Shown here in pieces: positions 9,441 through 21,039 of a DNA stretch of 64,000 nt. The position numbers and the translations under genes are program-made. The notes beneath the pieces were generated by a model. That model was not told the origin of the DNA and did not search any database. It was given only the letters and a program-made list of their open reading frames with translations. Each line of letters begins with the position of its first letter. Within the stretch, counting starts at the first letter, position 1. The stretch lies in contig JABSOY010000006.1 in assembly GCA_013215385.1 (NCBI GenBank), positions 1-64,000 of the forward strand, written 5' to 3'. Source of the stretch: Colwellia sp. (lineage in GTDB: Bacteria; Pseudomonadota; Gammaproteobacteria; Enterobacterales; Alteromonadaceae).

Positions 9441-10535
9441 TTAATTTTCTGGTGAAGTAACTATATCTTGTAACCGTAACGGCTTAGTTGAGCGTAATAC
9501 TAACGCCAAACTCACTTTCTGATAAACTTTAAACACCATCATTTCACCCACCGCTTCTTCTGGCATTTTAAAATCAGAATTATCGGCGTTTGACATTCTA
9601 TTCCAACGAGAAGCATCTTGGCTATAAACTGGGCCTTCACTGGTTTCTACTATGCCTGGACTGGTGCGTTTAACAGCAACAACATCCCCCTGCTGTACTG
9701 CATGTTCAGCACCTCGGTTAATCATAACGACTTCTAACTTACCAAACTCTCGTACACCACTCGCGGTATTTAAAATTAGACCTTTTAATGATTTATTTGC
9801 CGGTTTTAAAGTAAAAAATGAAGGATATTGCTGATTCTCATTCACTGGCATAACGAAGTCACCCGAGTGAATTTCTCTTTTAACACCATCAACATATAAA
9901 GTGGCAGGTTCTTTATTATTGATATCTCCAACACGTAATACTTTACCTGTGCCAACTACTCGTATGTTGTACCCTAACAGCTCTTCTGTTTCAGGATCGT
10001 AAATCGCTTCTTCTTTTTGATAAATACCATAAGCTTTACCAAGCGATAATTGCCCTTTAACATAAACTTTAAAACCATCAACACTGGCATTATATCCTTC
10101 ATCATTACCTAGAATATAAGGCAGTTTATCTATTTCATCTTCCGTAAGAATGCTGTCATATTTAATATAAGGAGCAATAACTTTTAGGGGAAGCGTAGAA
10201 ATAGCCGATTGATCTTTCAATTGCATACGCGCACGAGGTGACCATTTTAGTTCAGGTTTGCCACGTACTAGCATTGGCTGACCCTTTTCATCAAACACTA
10301 AACGTAATTCGTCACCCGGATAAATGAGATGTGGATTATTAATATCAGGGTTTAAGCGCCACAATTTTGGCCACAACCAAGGCTGTTTGAGAAAAATACC
10401 AGAGATATCCCACAAGGTATCGCCTTTCTTTACGATGTAAGACTTAGGGGCGTTTTTATTTAAGGTTAATTCATCAGCCATAACAAACATCGATAACGAT
10501 AAGCTGAGTATTAAGAATAAACTAAGTTTTAGCAT
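9441..10535 (-). CDS. Secreted LysM-domain protein
   Basis: A 364-residue protein with a signal peptide (residues about 1-20, cleaved after MFVMA) and one LysM module from about residue 32 (SYIVKKGDTLWDISGIFL ... NPHLIYPGDELRL). LysM binds peptidoglycan glycan chains. The remaining 280 residues have no motif I recognise. Homologues lie between dprA and def in Shewanella and Vibrio, so the location is conserved. It is divergent from def, and 38 bp separate its stop from dprA, with which it may be co-transcribed. A structural or remodelling role in the cell wall is inferred. Confidence 0.88.
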   Translation of the reverse strand: MLKLSLFLILSLSLSMFVMADELTLNKNAPKSYIVKKGDTLWDISGIFLKQPWLWPKLWRLNPDINNPHLIYPGDELRLVFDEKGQPMLVRGKPELKWSPRARMQLKDQSAISTLPLKVIAPYIKYDSILTEDEIDKLPYILGNDEGYNASVDGFKVYVKGQLSLGKAYGIYQKEEAIYDPETEELLGYNIRVVGTGKVLRVGDINNKEPATLYVDGVKREIHSGDFVMPVNENQQYPSFFTLKPANKSLKGLILNTASGVREFGKLEVVMINRGAEHAVQQGDVVAVKRTSPGIVETSEGPVYSQDASRWNRMSNADNSDFKMPEEAVGEMMVFKVYQKVSLALVLRSTKPLRLQDIVTSPEN

Positions 10536-10659
10536 GTTAGTTCGCCTATTGAGCAGATATATTAAGCTTTTAACCTAAACAACTATTATTAATTTTATTT
10601 AATGGCTAAAATTGAAACATAACACTCAATGCGATATTTCGCGAATTTTTTGAAGATTT

Positions 10660-11169
10660 ATGACAATTTTAAACGTATTAAGATTTCCAGATGAAAGACT
10701 ACGCACTAAAGCAACTCCAGTTGTTGAAGTTAACCAAGATGTAAAAACTATTATCGATGACATGTTTGAAACCATGTACGACGAAAATGGTGTCGGTTTG
10801 GCGGCGACACAAGTAAATATTCATCAACGCATTGTGGTGATAAACGTTTCTGAAGACAAAGACCAAGCCTATGTACTGATCAACCCAGAAATTATCAGTC
10901 ATAGCAATGATACTGAAATTAATGAAGAAGGTTGTTTATCTGTACCTGGCTGTTATGCAAAAGTTGACCGTTATACTGAAGTTACCGTAAAAGCGCTAGA
11001 CCGTGACGGTAAAGAGTTTACTTTAACGGCTACCGAACTATTAGCGATTTGTATTCAGCATGAATTAGACCATTTAGATGGCAAGTTATTCGTTGATTAT
11101 TTATCGCCATTAAAACGCCAGCGTATTAAAACTAAGTTAGAAAAAGAAGCCCGTTTAGAAAATAGTTAA
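10660..11169 (+). CDS. def: Peptide deformylase
   Basis: It removes the formyl group from nascent peptides. All three family motifs are present in the 169-residue protein: GVGLAATQ (44-51), EGCLS (90-94, metal ligand Cys92) and QHELDH (133-138, ligands His134 and His138, catalytic Glu135). The ribosome binding site is weak (GAAG). It is the first gene of def-fmt-rsmB-trkA and is divergent from the LysM gene. Confidence 0.98.
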   Translation: MTILNVLRFPDERLRTKATPVVEVNQDVKTIIDDMFETMYDENGVGLAATQVNIHQRIVVINVSEDKDQAYVLINPEIISHSNDTEINEEGCLSVPGCYAKVDRYTEVTVKALDRDGKEFTLTATELLAICIQHELDHLDGKLFVDYLSPLKRQRIKTKLEKEARLENS

Positions 11170-11220
11170 TGATACTCGTCGGTCTCATTATTTTTCATTG
11201 ATAAAAATCAGGATACAACT

Positions 11221-12213
11221 TTGTCACAAGCTCTTAAAATTATTTTTGCTGGCACGCCAGATTTTGCTGCACAACATTTAGCAGCACTGATAAATTCTCA
11301 TCATCAAGTAGTTGCAGTTTATTGTCCGCCAGACAAACGTGCTGGGCGTGGTAAAAAACTCACCGCTTGCGCGACCAAAGAATTAGCCCTAGCTCACAAC
11401 ATTATTGTTGAGCAGCCGATTAATTTTAAAGACGCAGCGGATCAAGATAAACTCGCCAGCTATAATGCAGACATCATGGTAGTCGTTGCTTATGGCTTAT
11501 TATTGCCCGTTATTATTTTAGAGGCACCACGTCTCGGCTGTGTAAATGTACACGGTTCGATTTTACCTAAATGGCGAGGAGCAGCACCGATTCAACGCTC
11601 TCTTGAAGCTGGCGATACAAAAACTGGCGTGACTATTATGCAAATGGACAAAGGTCTTGATACTGGGGATATGATAGCTAAAGCAAGCTGTGAAATTACT
11701 CAACAAGATACCAGTGCGACTTTATATGAAAAGTTAGCAGAGCTTGGCCCGACCGCTTTACTTGAAACTCTCGAGTTAATGGCCGAAGACAAACACAGTG
11801 TAGAAATTCAAGACGATAGCTTGTCAACCTATGCCGCTAAGCTTGATAAAAATGAAGCCGAAATAAACTGGCAATTATCTGCAGAAGTACTTCATCGAAA
11901 AATTCGCGCTTATATTCCATGGCCGGTCGCTCAATTTACTTTTACCGATGAAAAACAAACCGCACATCGCATTCGTATTTGGCAAGCGAGCTTTACTAAC
12001 GACAAACATAATAAACCACCAGGAACCATAATGTCTGCGAATAAAAATGGCATTACCGTAGCGACAGCTTCTGGTGCTATTTGTTTAGAGTCATTACAAC
12101 TTCCGGGCAAAAAAGCATTACCCGTACGTGATATTTTAAATGGTAAGGCGCAATGGTTTGCCGAGAATAATAATATTAACGGTTTTATACCGAACAATTT
12201 GGATGAAAAATAA
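11221..12213 (+). CDS. fmt: Methionyl-tRNA formyltransferase
   Basis: It formylates initiator Met-tRNA, the step that Def later reverses. The 330-residue protein shows IIFAGTPDFAA at the N-terminus, GRGKK, the catalytic region NVHGSILPKWRGAAPIQR and GLDTGDM. The C-terminal OB-like domain is complete. The start is TTG with an AGGA seven bases upstream; the N-terminus matches the family from residue 1. Its stop overlaps the rsmB ATG by one base. Confidence 0.97.
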   Translation: MSQALKIIFAGTPDFAAQHLAALINSHHQVVAVYCPPDKRAGRGKKLTACATKELALAHNIIVEQPINFKDAADQDKLASYNADIMVVVAYGLLLPVIILEAPRLGCVNVHGSILPKWRGAAPIQRSLEAGDTKTGVTIMQMDKGLDTGDMIAKASCEITQQDTSATLYEKLAELGPTALLETLELMAEDKHSVEIQDDSLSTYAAKLDKNEAEINWQLSAEVLHRKIRAYIPWPVAQFTFTDEKQTAHRIRIWQASFTNDKHNKPPGTIMSANKNGITVATASGAICLESLQLPGKKALPVRDILNGKAQWFAENNNINGFIPNNLDEK

Positions 12214-13517
12214 TGGCTACTAATGTTCGAGCTCTTGCGGCAAGATGCTGTTTTGCTGTCGTAGATAAAGGCCGTAGTCTTGGTGACGAACTGCCAAAGG
12301 CTCAAGCGAAGATTGAAGGAAAAGATAAAGGGCTTTTACAAGAACTTTGTTATGGCGTATTACGATATTTGCCCGCCCTTGAATATGACCTGCGTCAGCT
12401 GATGGATAAACCGCTAAAGGGTAAACAGCGGGTTGGTCATTTTTTAATTTTAGTCGGTATTTACCAAGTAAAACATACTCGCATTCCTGATCATGCTGCG
12501 GTAAGTGAAACCGTAGCAGCCACTAAACCCTTAAAGTGTGATTTTTTAAGAGGTTTGATTAACGGTGTATTACGTAATATTCAACGAAATTTAGCAAAAG
12601 AAAACTCCGCAGAAAACACAGCGAATTTACCTGATGCGATAAAATACTCTCATCCAAGCTGGTTTATTAAAAAACTGCAAAGTGCTTACCCTGAGCAATG
12701 GGAAAGTATATTAACCGCTAATTTAGAGCGTCCACCTATGTGGATACGTGTAAATCAGCAACACCATACTCTTGAGCAATATTTACTGCTATTGCAGCAA
12801 GCAGATATTGAAGTTGAACTAGTGGATAAAAAGTCTTCCGCGATTAAGCTTGCAACTGCACTAGATGTAAACAAGTTACCTGGTTTTGTTGATGGTTGGG
12901 TGTCAGTACAAGACGGTGCCGCGCAACAGGCCGCAACCCTGCTAAACAGCCAAGCAGGCGACTCTGTACTTGATTGTTGCGCAGCCCCAGGTGGAAAAAC
13001 CTGTCATATTCTAGAATTAACCCCTGAATTAGCCAGCATGACCGCTATCGACATTGAAGAAAGCCGTTTGCTAAGAGTTAAAGAGAACCTGACTCGCCTT
13101 AATTTAACAGCCAAGGTTATAACCGCAGATGCTGCTTCACAAGACTGGTGGGATGGCCAATTATACGATCGTATTTTGCTCGATGCCCCTTGTTCTGGTA
13201 CCGGCGTTATTCGTCGCCACCCAGATATAAAGTGGTTAAGAAAAGCCGATGATATTGAAAAGCTCGTGGTATTACAGCAACAAATATTGAAAAACATTTG
13301 GTCTTTGCTCAAACCCGGCGGTACATTACTTTATGCTACATGTAGTATTTTACCCGAAGAAAATAGCCAGCAGATCCAACAGTTTATCTCTGAGAATAAC
13401 AATGCTAAGTTAGTACCTACCAGCGACAATACCAACGATATTGGCTGGCAAATATTACCCAACGAGCAATCAATGGATGGCTTTTACTACGCTAAGTTAG
13501 AAAAACAACCAGCTTAA
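12213..13517 (+). CDS. rsmB: 16S rRNA (cytosine-967-C5)-methyltransferase
   Basis: It methylates C967 of 16S rRNA. The 434-residue protein has an N-terminal NusB-like RNA-binding domain (residues 1 to about 140) and a C-terminal Rossmann methyltransferase. Visible motifs are LDCCAAPGGKTCH (SAM loop), LDAPCSGTGVIRRHPDIKW (PC motif) and YATCSILPEEN, which holds the nucleophilic cysteine. It is translationally coupled to fmt (TAATG overlap) and followed 17 bp later by trkA, the conserved gammaproteobacterial order. Confidence 0.97.
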   Translation: MATNVRALAARCCFAVVDKGRSLGDELPKAQAKIEGKDKGLLQELCYGVLRYLPALEYDLRQLMDKPLKGKQRVGHFLILVGIYQVKHTRIPDHAAVSETVAATKPLKCDFLRGLINGVLRNIQRNLAKENSAENTANLPDAIKYSHPSWFIKKLQSAYPEQWESILTANLERPPMWIRVNQQHHTLEQYLLLLQQADIEVELVDKKSSAIKLATALDVNKLPGFVDGWVSVQDGAAQQAATLLNSQAGDSVLDCCAAPGGKTCHILELTPELASMTAIDIEESRLLRVKENLTRLNLTAKVITADAASQDWWDGQLYDRILLDAPCSGTGVIRRHPDIKWLRKADDIEKLVVLQQQILKNIWSLLKPGGTLLYATCSILPEENSQQIQQFISENNNAKLVPTSDNTNDIGWQILPNEQSMDGFYYAKLEKQPA

Positions 13518-13534
13518 ATTAAAGTAAAAAACTT

Positions 13535-14914
13535 ATGAAAATAATTATTATTGGTGCAGGACAAGTAGGCGGAACGCTCGCTGAAAACCTTGTTGGAGAG
13601 CGCAACGATATCACTTTAATTGATACCAATGCCGAGATCTTGCATGAACTACAAGAAAAAATGGACTTACAAGTTGTTGTTGGTAATGGCTCTCATCCTG
13701 ATGTATTAATGCAAGCGGGTGCTGAAGATGCCGAATTAGTGATAGCAGTAAGTAGCGACGATGCGACGAATATGATCGCCTGCCAAATTTGTTACTCATT
13801 ATTTAACACCGCGACTAAAATCGCCCGTATTCGCTCAGCAAATATATTGCGCTATCAAAAAGAATTGTTTCAGCCAAAGAACATCCCTGTTGACCACATT
13901 ATTGCGCCCGAGCAACTAGTAACACGAGATATTGCCCGTTTAATAGATTACCCAGGTGCTCTACAAGTTTTAGAGTTTGCTCAAGGTAAAGTCAGTTTAG
14001 TTGCGGTTAAAGCTTACTATGGCGGTTTATTGGTGGGTCATGCACTTTCTACTTTGCGTGAACATATACCCAATGTAGATACCCGCGTTGCTGCCATTTA
14101 TCGAAACGGTAAACCAATTCGACCGCTTGGTACCACGGTTATTGAAGCTGACGATGAAGTATTCTTTATTGCCGCTACAATACATATTCGTGCAGTAATG
14201 AACGAACTGCAAAAGCTAGAAGCTCCTTACAAAAGAATCATGATCGCTGGCGGTGGTAATATTGGTGCGGGCTTAGCAAGAATTTTAGAAAAAAATCATC
14301 AAGTAAAACTCATTGAACGTTCACCTAAACGTGCTGAATATCTTGCTTCAGACCTCAATGATACCTTAGTTTTTACCGGTGACTCTTCTGATCAAGAACT
14401 GTTAATGGAAGAGCATATTGATCAATTTGATGTATTTATCGCCGTAACAAACGATGACGAAGCAAATATAATGTCATCCTTATTAGCGAAACGTTTAGGC
14501 GTACGAAAAGCTATGGTACTTATTCAACGAAGTGCATATATTGATTTAGTTCATGGTAGTGATATTGATATTGCTGTATCGCCTCAGCATGCGACTATTT
14601 CAGCGCTGTTAACGCACGTACGTCGTGGTAGTATCGATAACGTATACAGTTTGCGCGGCGGTGCTGCAGAAGCGATAGAAATTATCGCAAAAGGTGATGA
14701 AAAATCGTCAAAAGTTGTTGGTCGGACAATTCAATCAATCAAATTACCGCCAGGAGCGACAATTGGTGCGATTGTTCGTCAAGAAGAGGTATTGATTGCG
14801 CACTCAGATACAAAAATAGAGACTGAAGATCATGTGATTTTATTTTTGGTCAATAAACGCTATATTTCTGATGTTGAAAAACTTTTCCATGTCGACGCGC
14901 TGACTTTTTACTAA
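13535..14914 (+). CDS. trkA: Trk potassium uptake system, NAD-binding regulatory subunit
   Basis: TrkA is the cytoplasmic ring that gates TrkH. The 459-residue protein is a tandem of two RCK_N/RCK_C units. The first nucleotide loop is [13 protein letters not shown] (residues 6-18) and the second [13 protein letters not shown] (about 237-249). Its partner trkH is immediately downstream but on the opposite strand, with only 46 bp between the two stop codons. It is probably co-transcribed with rsmB. Confidence 0.97.
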   Translation: MKIIIIGAGQVGGTLAENLVGERNDITLIDTNAEILHELQEKMDLQVVVGNGSHPDVLMQAGAEDAELVIAVSSDDATNMIACQICYSLFNTATKIARIRSANILRYQKELFQPKNIPVDHIIAPEQLVTRDIARLIDYPGALQVLEFAQGKVSLVAVKAYYGGLLVGHALSTLREHIPNVDTRVAAIYRNGKPIRPLGTTVIEADDEVFFIAATIHIRAVMNELQKLEAPYKRIMIAGGGNIGAGLARILEKNHQVKLIERSPKRAEYLASDLNDTLVFTGDSSDQELLMEEHIDQFDVFIAVTNDDEANIMSSLLAKRLGVRKAMVLIQRSAYIDLVHGSDIDIAVSPQHATISALLTHVRRGSIDNVYSLRGGAAEAIEIIAKGDEKSSKVVGRTIQSIKLPPGATIGAIVRQEEVLIAHSDTKIETEDHVILFLVNKRYISDVEKLFHVDALTFY

Positions 14915-14960
14915 AGATGATCGCTATCAATTAGATTAACGAGGTCATTATTTAAAAGAG

Positions 14961-16412
14961 TTATGAGCGCCAAAAAGCAGGTGTGAATAAAACTAACAGA
15001 GTAAAAATCTCTAAGCGACCAAACAACATTGCTACGACCAAAACCCATTTACTGAAGTCAGTAATATCGGCAAAGTTTGCCGCGACCGCCCCTAAACCAG
15101 GTCCTAAGTTATTTAAGCAAGCTGCAACTGCTGTAAAGGCAGTAAGCTCGTCCATGCCTGTAGCAAGCAGCAGTAACATACAAATAATAAACACTGCTGC
15201 ATAAGCAGAGAAAAAACCCCAAATAGCTTCGACCACACGGTTCGGTAATGCTTTACGGCCAAGTTTGATAGTGAAGACAGCTCTAGGATGCACTAAACGA
15301 TTTAATTCGCGTAAGCCCTGTAAGTATAAAAGCACCACGCGCACCACTTTCATACCACCGCCCGTACTTCCGGCACAGCCACCGATAAAACTAGCAAATA
15401 TCAATAATATGGGTAACAGCGTTGGCCAGTCTGCAAAACTCGTGGTCGCAAAGCCGGCGGTGGTGCTGATAGAAACCGACTGGAATAACGCTTGGTCAAA
15501 GGCTTCAAAACCATCTTCGTAGGTACCCGTTGCTAATAATACGATTAAACAAATAAGTGTTAAAACAAACTGAATAGCAATAAACACCTTAAACTCTGGA
15601 TCGTAAAAATAACTTTTTAATGATTTACTGTGCAATACCGCAAAGTGTAAGGCGAAATTAACGCCGGCAACGAGTAAGAAAAAGACACAAACAAAGTTAA
15701 TAGCCGGGCTATTAAAGTAACCCATACTCTCGGTATGAGTTGAATAACCACCGATAGCAATAGTTGAGAAGGCATGACAAATGGCATCAAATGCCGACAT
15801 ACCTGCTACCCAATAACTAATAGCACATGAAATCGTTAAAAATAAATAGATATACCACAAGTGTTTCGCCGTATCGGCAATACGCGGAGTCATCTTTGAA
15901 TCTTTCACAGGACCTGGAGTTTCAGCGCGATATAACTGCATACCACCAATACCTAACATAGGTAAAACGGCTACAGCTAAAACGATTATTCCCATACCAC
16001 CTAACCACTGTAACTGCTGTCGGTACCAAAGCACTGCATGCGGTAAACCATCTATTTCTTTTAAAATAGTAGCACCTGTGGTGGTTAAACCAGAGAATGA
16101 CTCAAAAAAAGCATCAGTAACCGATAAATTAGGATGTTCTAATAACATCAGGGGAACTGCAGAGAAACTGGCGAGTACCACCCAGAAAAGCACAACAATT
16201 AAAAAGCCTTCACGGGCACGCAAATCACTTTTTTCATTTTTAAAAGGATACCAAGCTAATAAGCCTGCGAATAAACAAAATAGAAAAGCAGTAAGAAAGG
16301 AAACACCTCCGCCATCACGATAAAGTAGTGCAATTAAAGCGGGTGGTAACATGGTGACACTGAGTAAAGCCACCAATAAACCAAGAATTCGAATGATATT
16401 TTTTATTTGCAC
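14961..16412 (-). CDS. trkH: Trk potassium uptake system, membrane subunit
   Basis: The 483-residue protein has about ten hydrophobic segments and the four degenerate selectivity loops of the SKT family: SGLTTTGATI, STIAIGGYSTH, STTAGFATTS and NNLGPGLG. It imports K+ under control of TrkA, which lies convergent next door. The minus-strand run slt...pepQ-yigZ-CHMI-trkH resembles the enterobacterial pepQ-yigZ-trkH order with an extra gene inserted. Confidence 0.97.
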   Translation of the reverse strand: MQIKNIIRILGLLVALLSVTMLPPALIALLYRDGGGVSFLTAFLFCLFAGLLAWYPFKNEKSDLRAREGFLIVVLFWVVLASFSAVPLMLLEHPNLSVTDAFFESFSGLTTTGATILKEIDGLPHAVLWYRQQLQWLGGMGIIVLAVAVLPMLGIGGMQLYRAETPGPVKDSKMTPRIADTAKHLWYIYLFLTISCAISYWVAGMSAFDAICHAFSTIAIGGYSTHTESMGYFNSPAINFVCVFFLLVAGVNFALHFAVLHSKSLKSYFYDPEFKVFIAIQFVLTLICLIVLLATGTYEDGFEAFDQALFQSVSISTTAGFATTSFADWPTLLPILLIFASFIGGCAGSTGGGMKVVRVVLLYLQGLRELNRLVHPRAVFTIKLGRKALPNRVVEAIWGFFSAYAAVFIICMLLLLATGMDELTAFTAVAACLNNLGPGLGAVAANFADITDFSKWVLVVAMLFGRLEIFTLLVLFTPAFWRS

Positions 16413-16515
16413 AGATTACTAATTATTATTCAATAAATTGATCGACAAAATCTTTTTTGATAATAAAGCATAAAGATCAACACTGCGACTTTAAATCACT
16501 CTTTTTACAGTTAAT

Positions 16516-16878
16516 TTAGTTACTGACGTGTTTGTTATAAGATTCTAGTTCCATCTCGACTATTTCAACACTGATAGTTACCCATTTAAGTTCTAGTTGC
16601 GTTAACTGTTTAAGTAGTTTTTGCGAAAGGTTTTTTCTTTGCTCTAAATTACGACCCGATAATATTTTACAACACACATGAATAAATCTTTGTTGGCATT
16701 TCTTAGCCTTATCTATGTTCTGGGTATAAAAATATTGAAAAGGTACTGCCCTAACTTTGATGTCTGCCGACAAAAATAATGTTGACTGAACTGAACCATT
16801 AAAAACAGCCTTCATAACGGCCGTTATGTCAACGTCATGGATAAGCTCTTGTGAAAATTCAATAATACAATGCGGCAT
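16516..16878 (-). CDS. 5-carboxymethyl-2-hydroxymuconate isomerase family protein
   Basis: This 120-residue protein begins MPHCIIEFS, matching the CHMI branch of the tautomerase superfamily in which Pro2 becomes the N-terminal catalytic base. The homoprotocatechuate pathway genes that CHMI serves (hpa cluster) are not nearby, so the true substrate is unknown. It lies between yigZ and trkH. A purine-rich GGGAAGAA about 10 bases upstream supports the start. Confidence is high for the family and low for the substrate. Confidence 0.75.
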   Translation of the reverse strand: MPHCIIEFSQELIHDVDITAVMKAVFNGSVQSTLFLSADIKVRAVPFQYFYTQNIDKAKKCQQRFIHVCCKILSGRNLEQRKNLSQKLLKQLTQLELKWVTISVEIVEMELESYNKHVSN

Positions 16879-16905
16879 AAAAATGTTCTTCCCGGTGATA
16901 GCTGA

Positions 16906-17520
16906 TCAATCAGTTTCTCTAAGATTTAATAACCCCGAAGATAACGTTTGTAATTGTTGTTGAACATGTAACCATTGGTCTTGAGGTAAAGCGATGACTA
17001 GTTCTATTTGTGCAGTAAAATCTTGCTGAACAATATGGCCTTTTACTTGTTCTACAAAATAAAGTACATCCTTTATTTGCCCATAATCACAAGTTAATTG
17101 CTTTTCGACCATAGCTATTTTGGTTACAGTCTCGAGCAAGGTTAAAGCTTGGCGTACACTGCCACCATAAGCGCGCTGTAATCCACCGGTACCCAATTTT
17201 GTCCCGCCAAAATAGCGTACCACAATAGCGCATAATTCACCGATTTCACTACCTTGCAATACCGATAACATCGGTCGGCCTGCTGTTCCTGAGGGTTCAC
17301 CGTCATCAGAAAAGCCATAACCTTGGCTGTCTTCGGCTCGACCGGTAAGAAAAGCGTAGCAATGGTGACTGGCTTGTGGATGTAGTTGCTGACATTTCTT
17401 AATCTGTGCTTTAGCCGCTTCATGACTTGAGCACGGGAAAATAAAGCAAATAAATCGACTGCGGTTAACGATTGTTTCATCAACAATCTCGTTAGCCGCA
17501 ATTTGGTAAGGTTTAGCCAT
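16906..17520 (-). CDS. yigZ: YigZ/IMPACT family protein
   Basis: The 204-residue protein carries the UPF0029/IMPACT N-terminal domain: SRFICFIFPCSSHEAAKAQI, HHCYAFLTG, FSDDGEPSGTAGRPML and VVRYFGGTKLGTGGLQRAYG. A smaller C-terminal ferredoxin-like domain (DUF1949) follows. The family may regulate translation, but the bacterial function is not settled. It starts 13 bp after the pepQ stop, the same pairing seen in Escherichia. Confidence 0.93.
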   Translation of the reverse strand: MAKPYQIAANEIVDETIVNRSRFICFIFPCSSHEAAKAQIKKCQQLHPQASHHCYAFLTGRAEDSQGYGFSDDGEPSGTAGRPMLSVLQGSEIGELCAIVVRYFGGTKLGTGGLQRAYGGSVRQALTLLETVTKIAMVEKQLTCDYGQIKDVLYFVEQVKGHIVQQDFTAQIELVIALPQDQWLHVQQQLQTLSSGLLNLRETD

Positions 17521-17533
17521 GGATAAACGAGGG

Positions 17534-18874
<1,341 letters not shown>

Positions 18875-18910
18875 TTACAATATCATATCACACTATAATT
18901 GAATGTTAAT

Positions 18911-20830
18911 TTACTGGGCAATACTCATGTTGGTAATTTGATCAAATAGTGATTCGGTTTGCCCTACTTTTAGCTGGTAAATTTCTTGATAGGCCATGAC
19001 ACTTTTCACATATTCTCGTGTTTCTTTATAGGGAATCGTTTCAATCCAAATATCTGCCGGCATGGGTTTCAAACCTTTTAACCAAGTCTTTACTCGGTAT
19101 GGACCAGCATTATATGCCGCGGTGGCTAAAACTTGATTACCTTTATGCCGGTCTAACAAGTTTTTTAAGTACTTAGTTCCTAATTTTATATTCTCGGTAA
19201 CATTGAGTAGATGTTTAGTTGTTACCCTACTTTTATGTAATTGTTTCGCTGTCGCTGGCATTACTTGCATTAAACCTTTTGCTCCAGCAGGAGAATGTGC
19301 GTCAGCCATAAAAGAGCTTTCTCGGCGGGCAATAGCAAATGTCCAAGCTGGGTTTATTTTTTGATGACCTGATGAATCCATAATCTCAGTTTTAAAAGCG
19401 AGTGGAAACCGTAAGTCGACATCATCTAAATATCCCACTTTCGACAAGGTAAAAATGGCACGATCAAACCATTCGGCTTCATAAGCTATTTTAGATGCAA
19501 CTAGCTTTTCTCGATCATTAAGTTGCGATAACCAAAAATTCCATTCCCGGCGTGCTTGATGATAACGGCCAATATAAAAAAATTCGAACGCTCTTTTTGC
19601 TGCTGAATTTTTCAATAAATTTAATTTTTCTTCATTAGTAATTTTTAATGGTTTATTTTGCAAATTTACATTTTTATTTAAAGCGCTAGCTGCAAGAAAG
19701 CCATAATAATGCCGTTTATTAGCAAGTTCAGCTAAGTATTGATGACCTTGAACAATATTCCCTGTTGCAACTAAACTACGGCCATACCAATAGATCCATT
19801 GTTTTTTAAGGTGAAGTGCTTTTGGTAAGTTTTCTAATTCCGTTTTTATTTCTGGCCAATTTTGATCTCTTAATAAATCAGCCATACGCCATTGAACTAT
19901 ACTGCTCGACTGTAAGTTTTCGTCAACTTTTGCTAACCACTCTTTAGATTTACTATGATTTTTACTTGCCAAAGCAATAGCAAATTTTAAAACGATTTGT
20001 TGGTTTTGTTGTTGAGTAAATGGCAGTAATTTTATCGCCTTCTCATAAGTTTTCAGTGCTCTTGATGGATCCCGCCAAATCAGTCGCTTCAAGCCATATG
20101 CCGCAATAGTTGCTTCTTTAGCTGACTTATGAGGAAATCTGCTCATACGTGTGATATATGATGGGTCTCGACGTACCTTATGCCAAAGTTTACCTAGGTA
20201 ACGTTCTTTTTCAGGTAATAAACGCGTTAAATAAGGAATCAGTGTGTGCTTCCCACCATCTGCTGCTAACGCTATGCGCTGCCAAATAGCTTCTTCACTT
20301 CTGTAACCTGCTTTTTCCCAACGAGTAAAGAGTGGATCACATACTTTAGGTTGAGATTTCCCCACTACCCATAATTGAGTAACTTTAGGTAATACTCGAG
20401 ACTCTGTAACACCCGATTTTAATTGGTAACGATAATACTGACACGTTAATTCAACATTGGTAGTTGCCGTATAAAAATGCTGAAATAATTGTGATTTATT
20501 TCGCTTAGCTAAATATCTTAGCCATTTTTTTCGGAGCGGCCAATCTAAAGGTGAACCTTTATATTTTTCAAGAAACCGACTGACTTCTTCTGCATCTGAT
20601 AATGTAAGGCCATGCATTAACCTTTGCTGATCTAAGTAAGGCTGTAATGGATAATAATGTAATTGTTGGTAGAGTGTTTGATATCGAGTTGAGCTAGCTT
20701 GCCAAACCTGTTTTTCAGCTTGTTTAAAAATTTTACGGGTTGCAGCTTGATCAGCAAATATACTTGTACTAACGAAACAAAACAGAAGAATAGAAGATAA
20801 CTTCAATACCGACGAAGTTAAACATGACAT
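18911..20830 (-). CDS. slt: Soluble lytic murein transglycosylase (Slt70-like)
   Basis: It cleaves peptidoglycan glycan strands to 1,6-anhydro products in the periplasm. The 639-residue protein has a signal peptide (cleavage near STSIFA-DQ), a long alpha-helical superhelical domain and a C-terminal SLT domain. The catalytic glutamate is in ARRESSF (about residue 504), followed by GAKGLMQVMP and AAYNAGPYRV. The frame extends 17 codons upstream, but AGGAAAGG seven bases before the internal ATG, together with the signal peptide, fixes this start. Confidence 0.95.
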   Translation of the reverse strand: MSCLTSSVLKLSSILLFCFVSTSIFADQAATRKIFKQAEKQVWQASSTRYQTLYQQLHYYPLQPYLDQQRLMHGLTLSDAEEVSRFLEKYKGSPLDWPLRKKWLRYLAKRNKSQLFQHFYTATTNVELTCQYYRYQLKSGVTESRVLPKVTQLWVVGKSQPKVCDPLFTRWEKAGYRSEEAIWQRIALAADGGKHTLIPYLTRLLPEKERYLGKLWHKVRRDPSYITRMSRFPHKSAKEATIAAYGLKRLIWRDPSRALKTYEKAIKLLPFTQQQNQQIVLKFAIALASKNHSKSKEWLAKVDENLQSSSIVQWRMADLLRDQNWPEIKTELENLPKALHLKKQWIYWYGRSLVATGNIVQGHQYLAELANKRHYYGFLAASALNKNVNLQNKPLKITNEEKLNLLKNSAAKRAFEFFYIGRYHQARREWNFWLSQLNDREKLVASKIAYEAEWFDRAIFTLSKVGYLDDVDLRFPLAFKTEIMDSSGHQKINPAWTFAIARRESSFMADAHSPAGAKGLMQVMPATAKQLHKSRVTTKHLLNVTENIKLGTKYLKNLLDRHKGNQVLATAAYNAGPYRVKTWLKGLKPMPADIWIETIPYKETREYVKSVMAYQEIYQLKVGQTESLFDQITNMSIAQ

Positions 20831-21039
20831 AGCGTTACCTTTCCTTGAGCGAGAACTTAATGGCATTGACATGCTTGCCAACCCTACCTTTGATTATTCA
20901 CGCATCCCTTAACAAAGCAAGTGATATTGCAATGCGATTGTCGTTAGATCAAATATAAAGCAGCTTGTTTAATTTAAGTTACAATTTTCTAGTGATATTG
21001 ATAGTATTTATTTAATTTAAATGCTTTGTATTATTATTT

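Noticed and set aside
17142-17501. 119-codon minus-strand frame
   Set aside because: Same strand but another frame inside yigZ; yigZ carries the IMPACT motifs, so this is a shadow.
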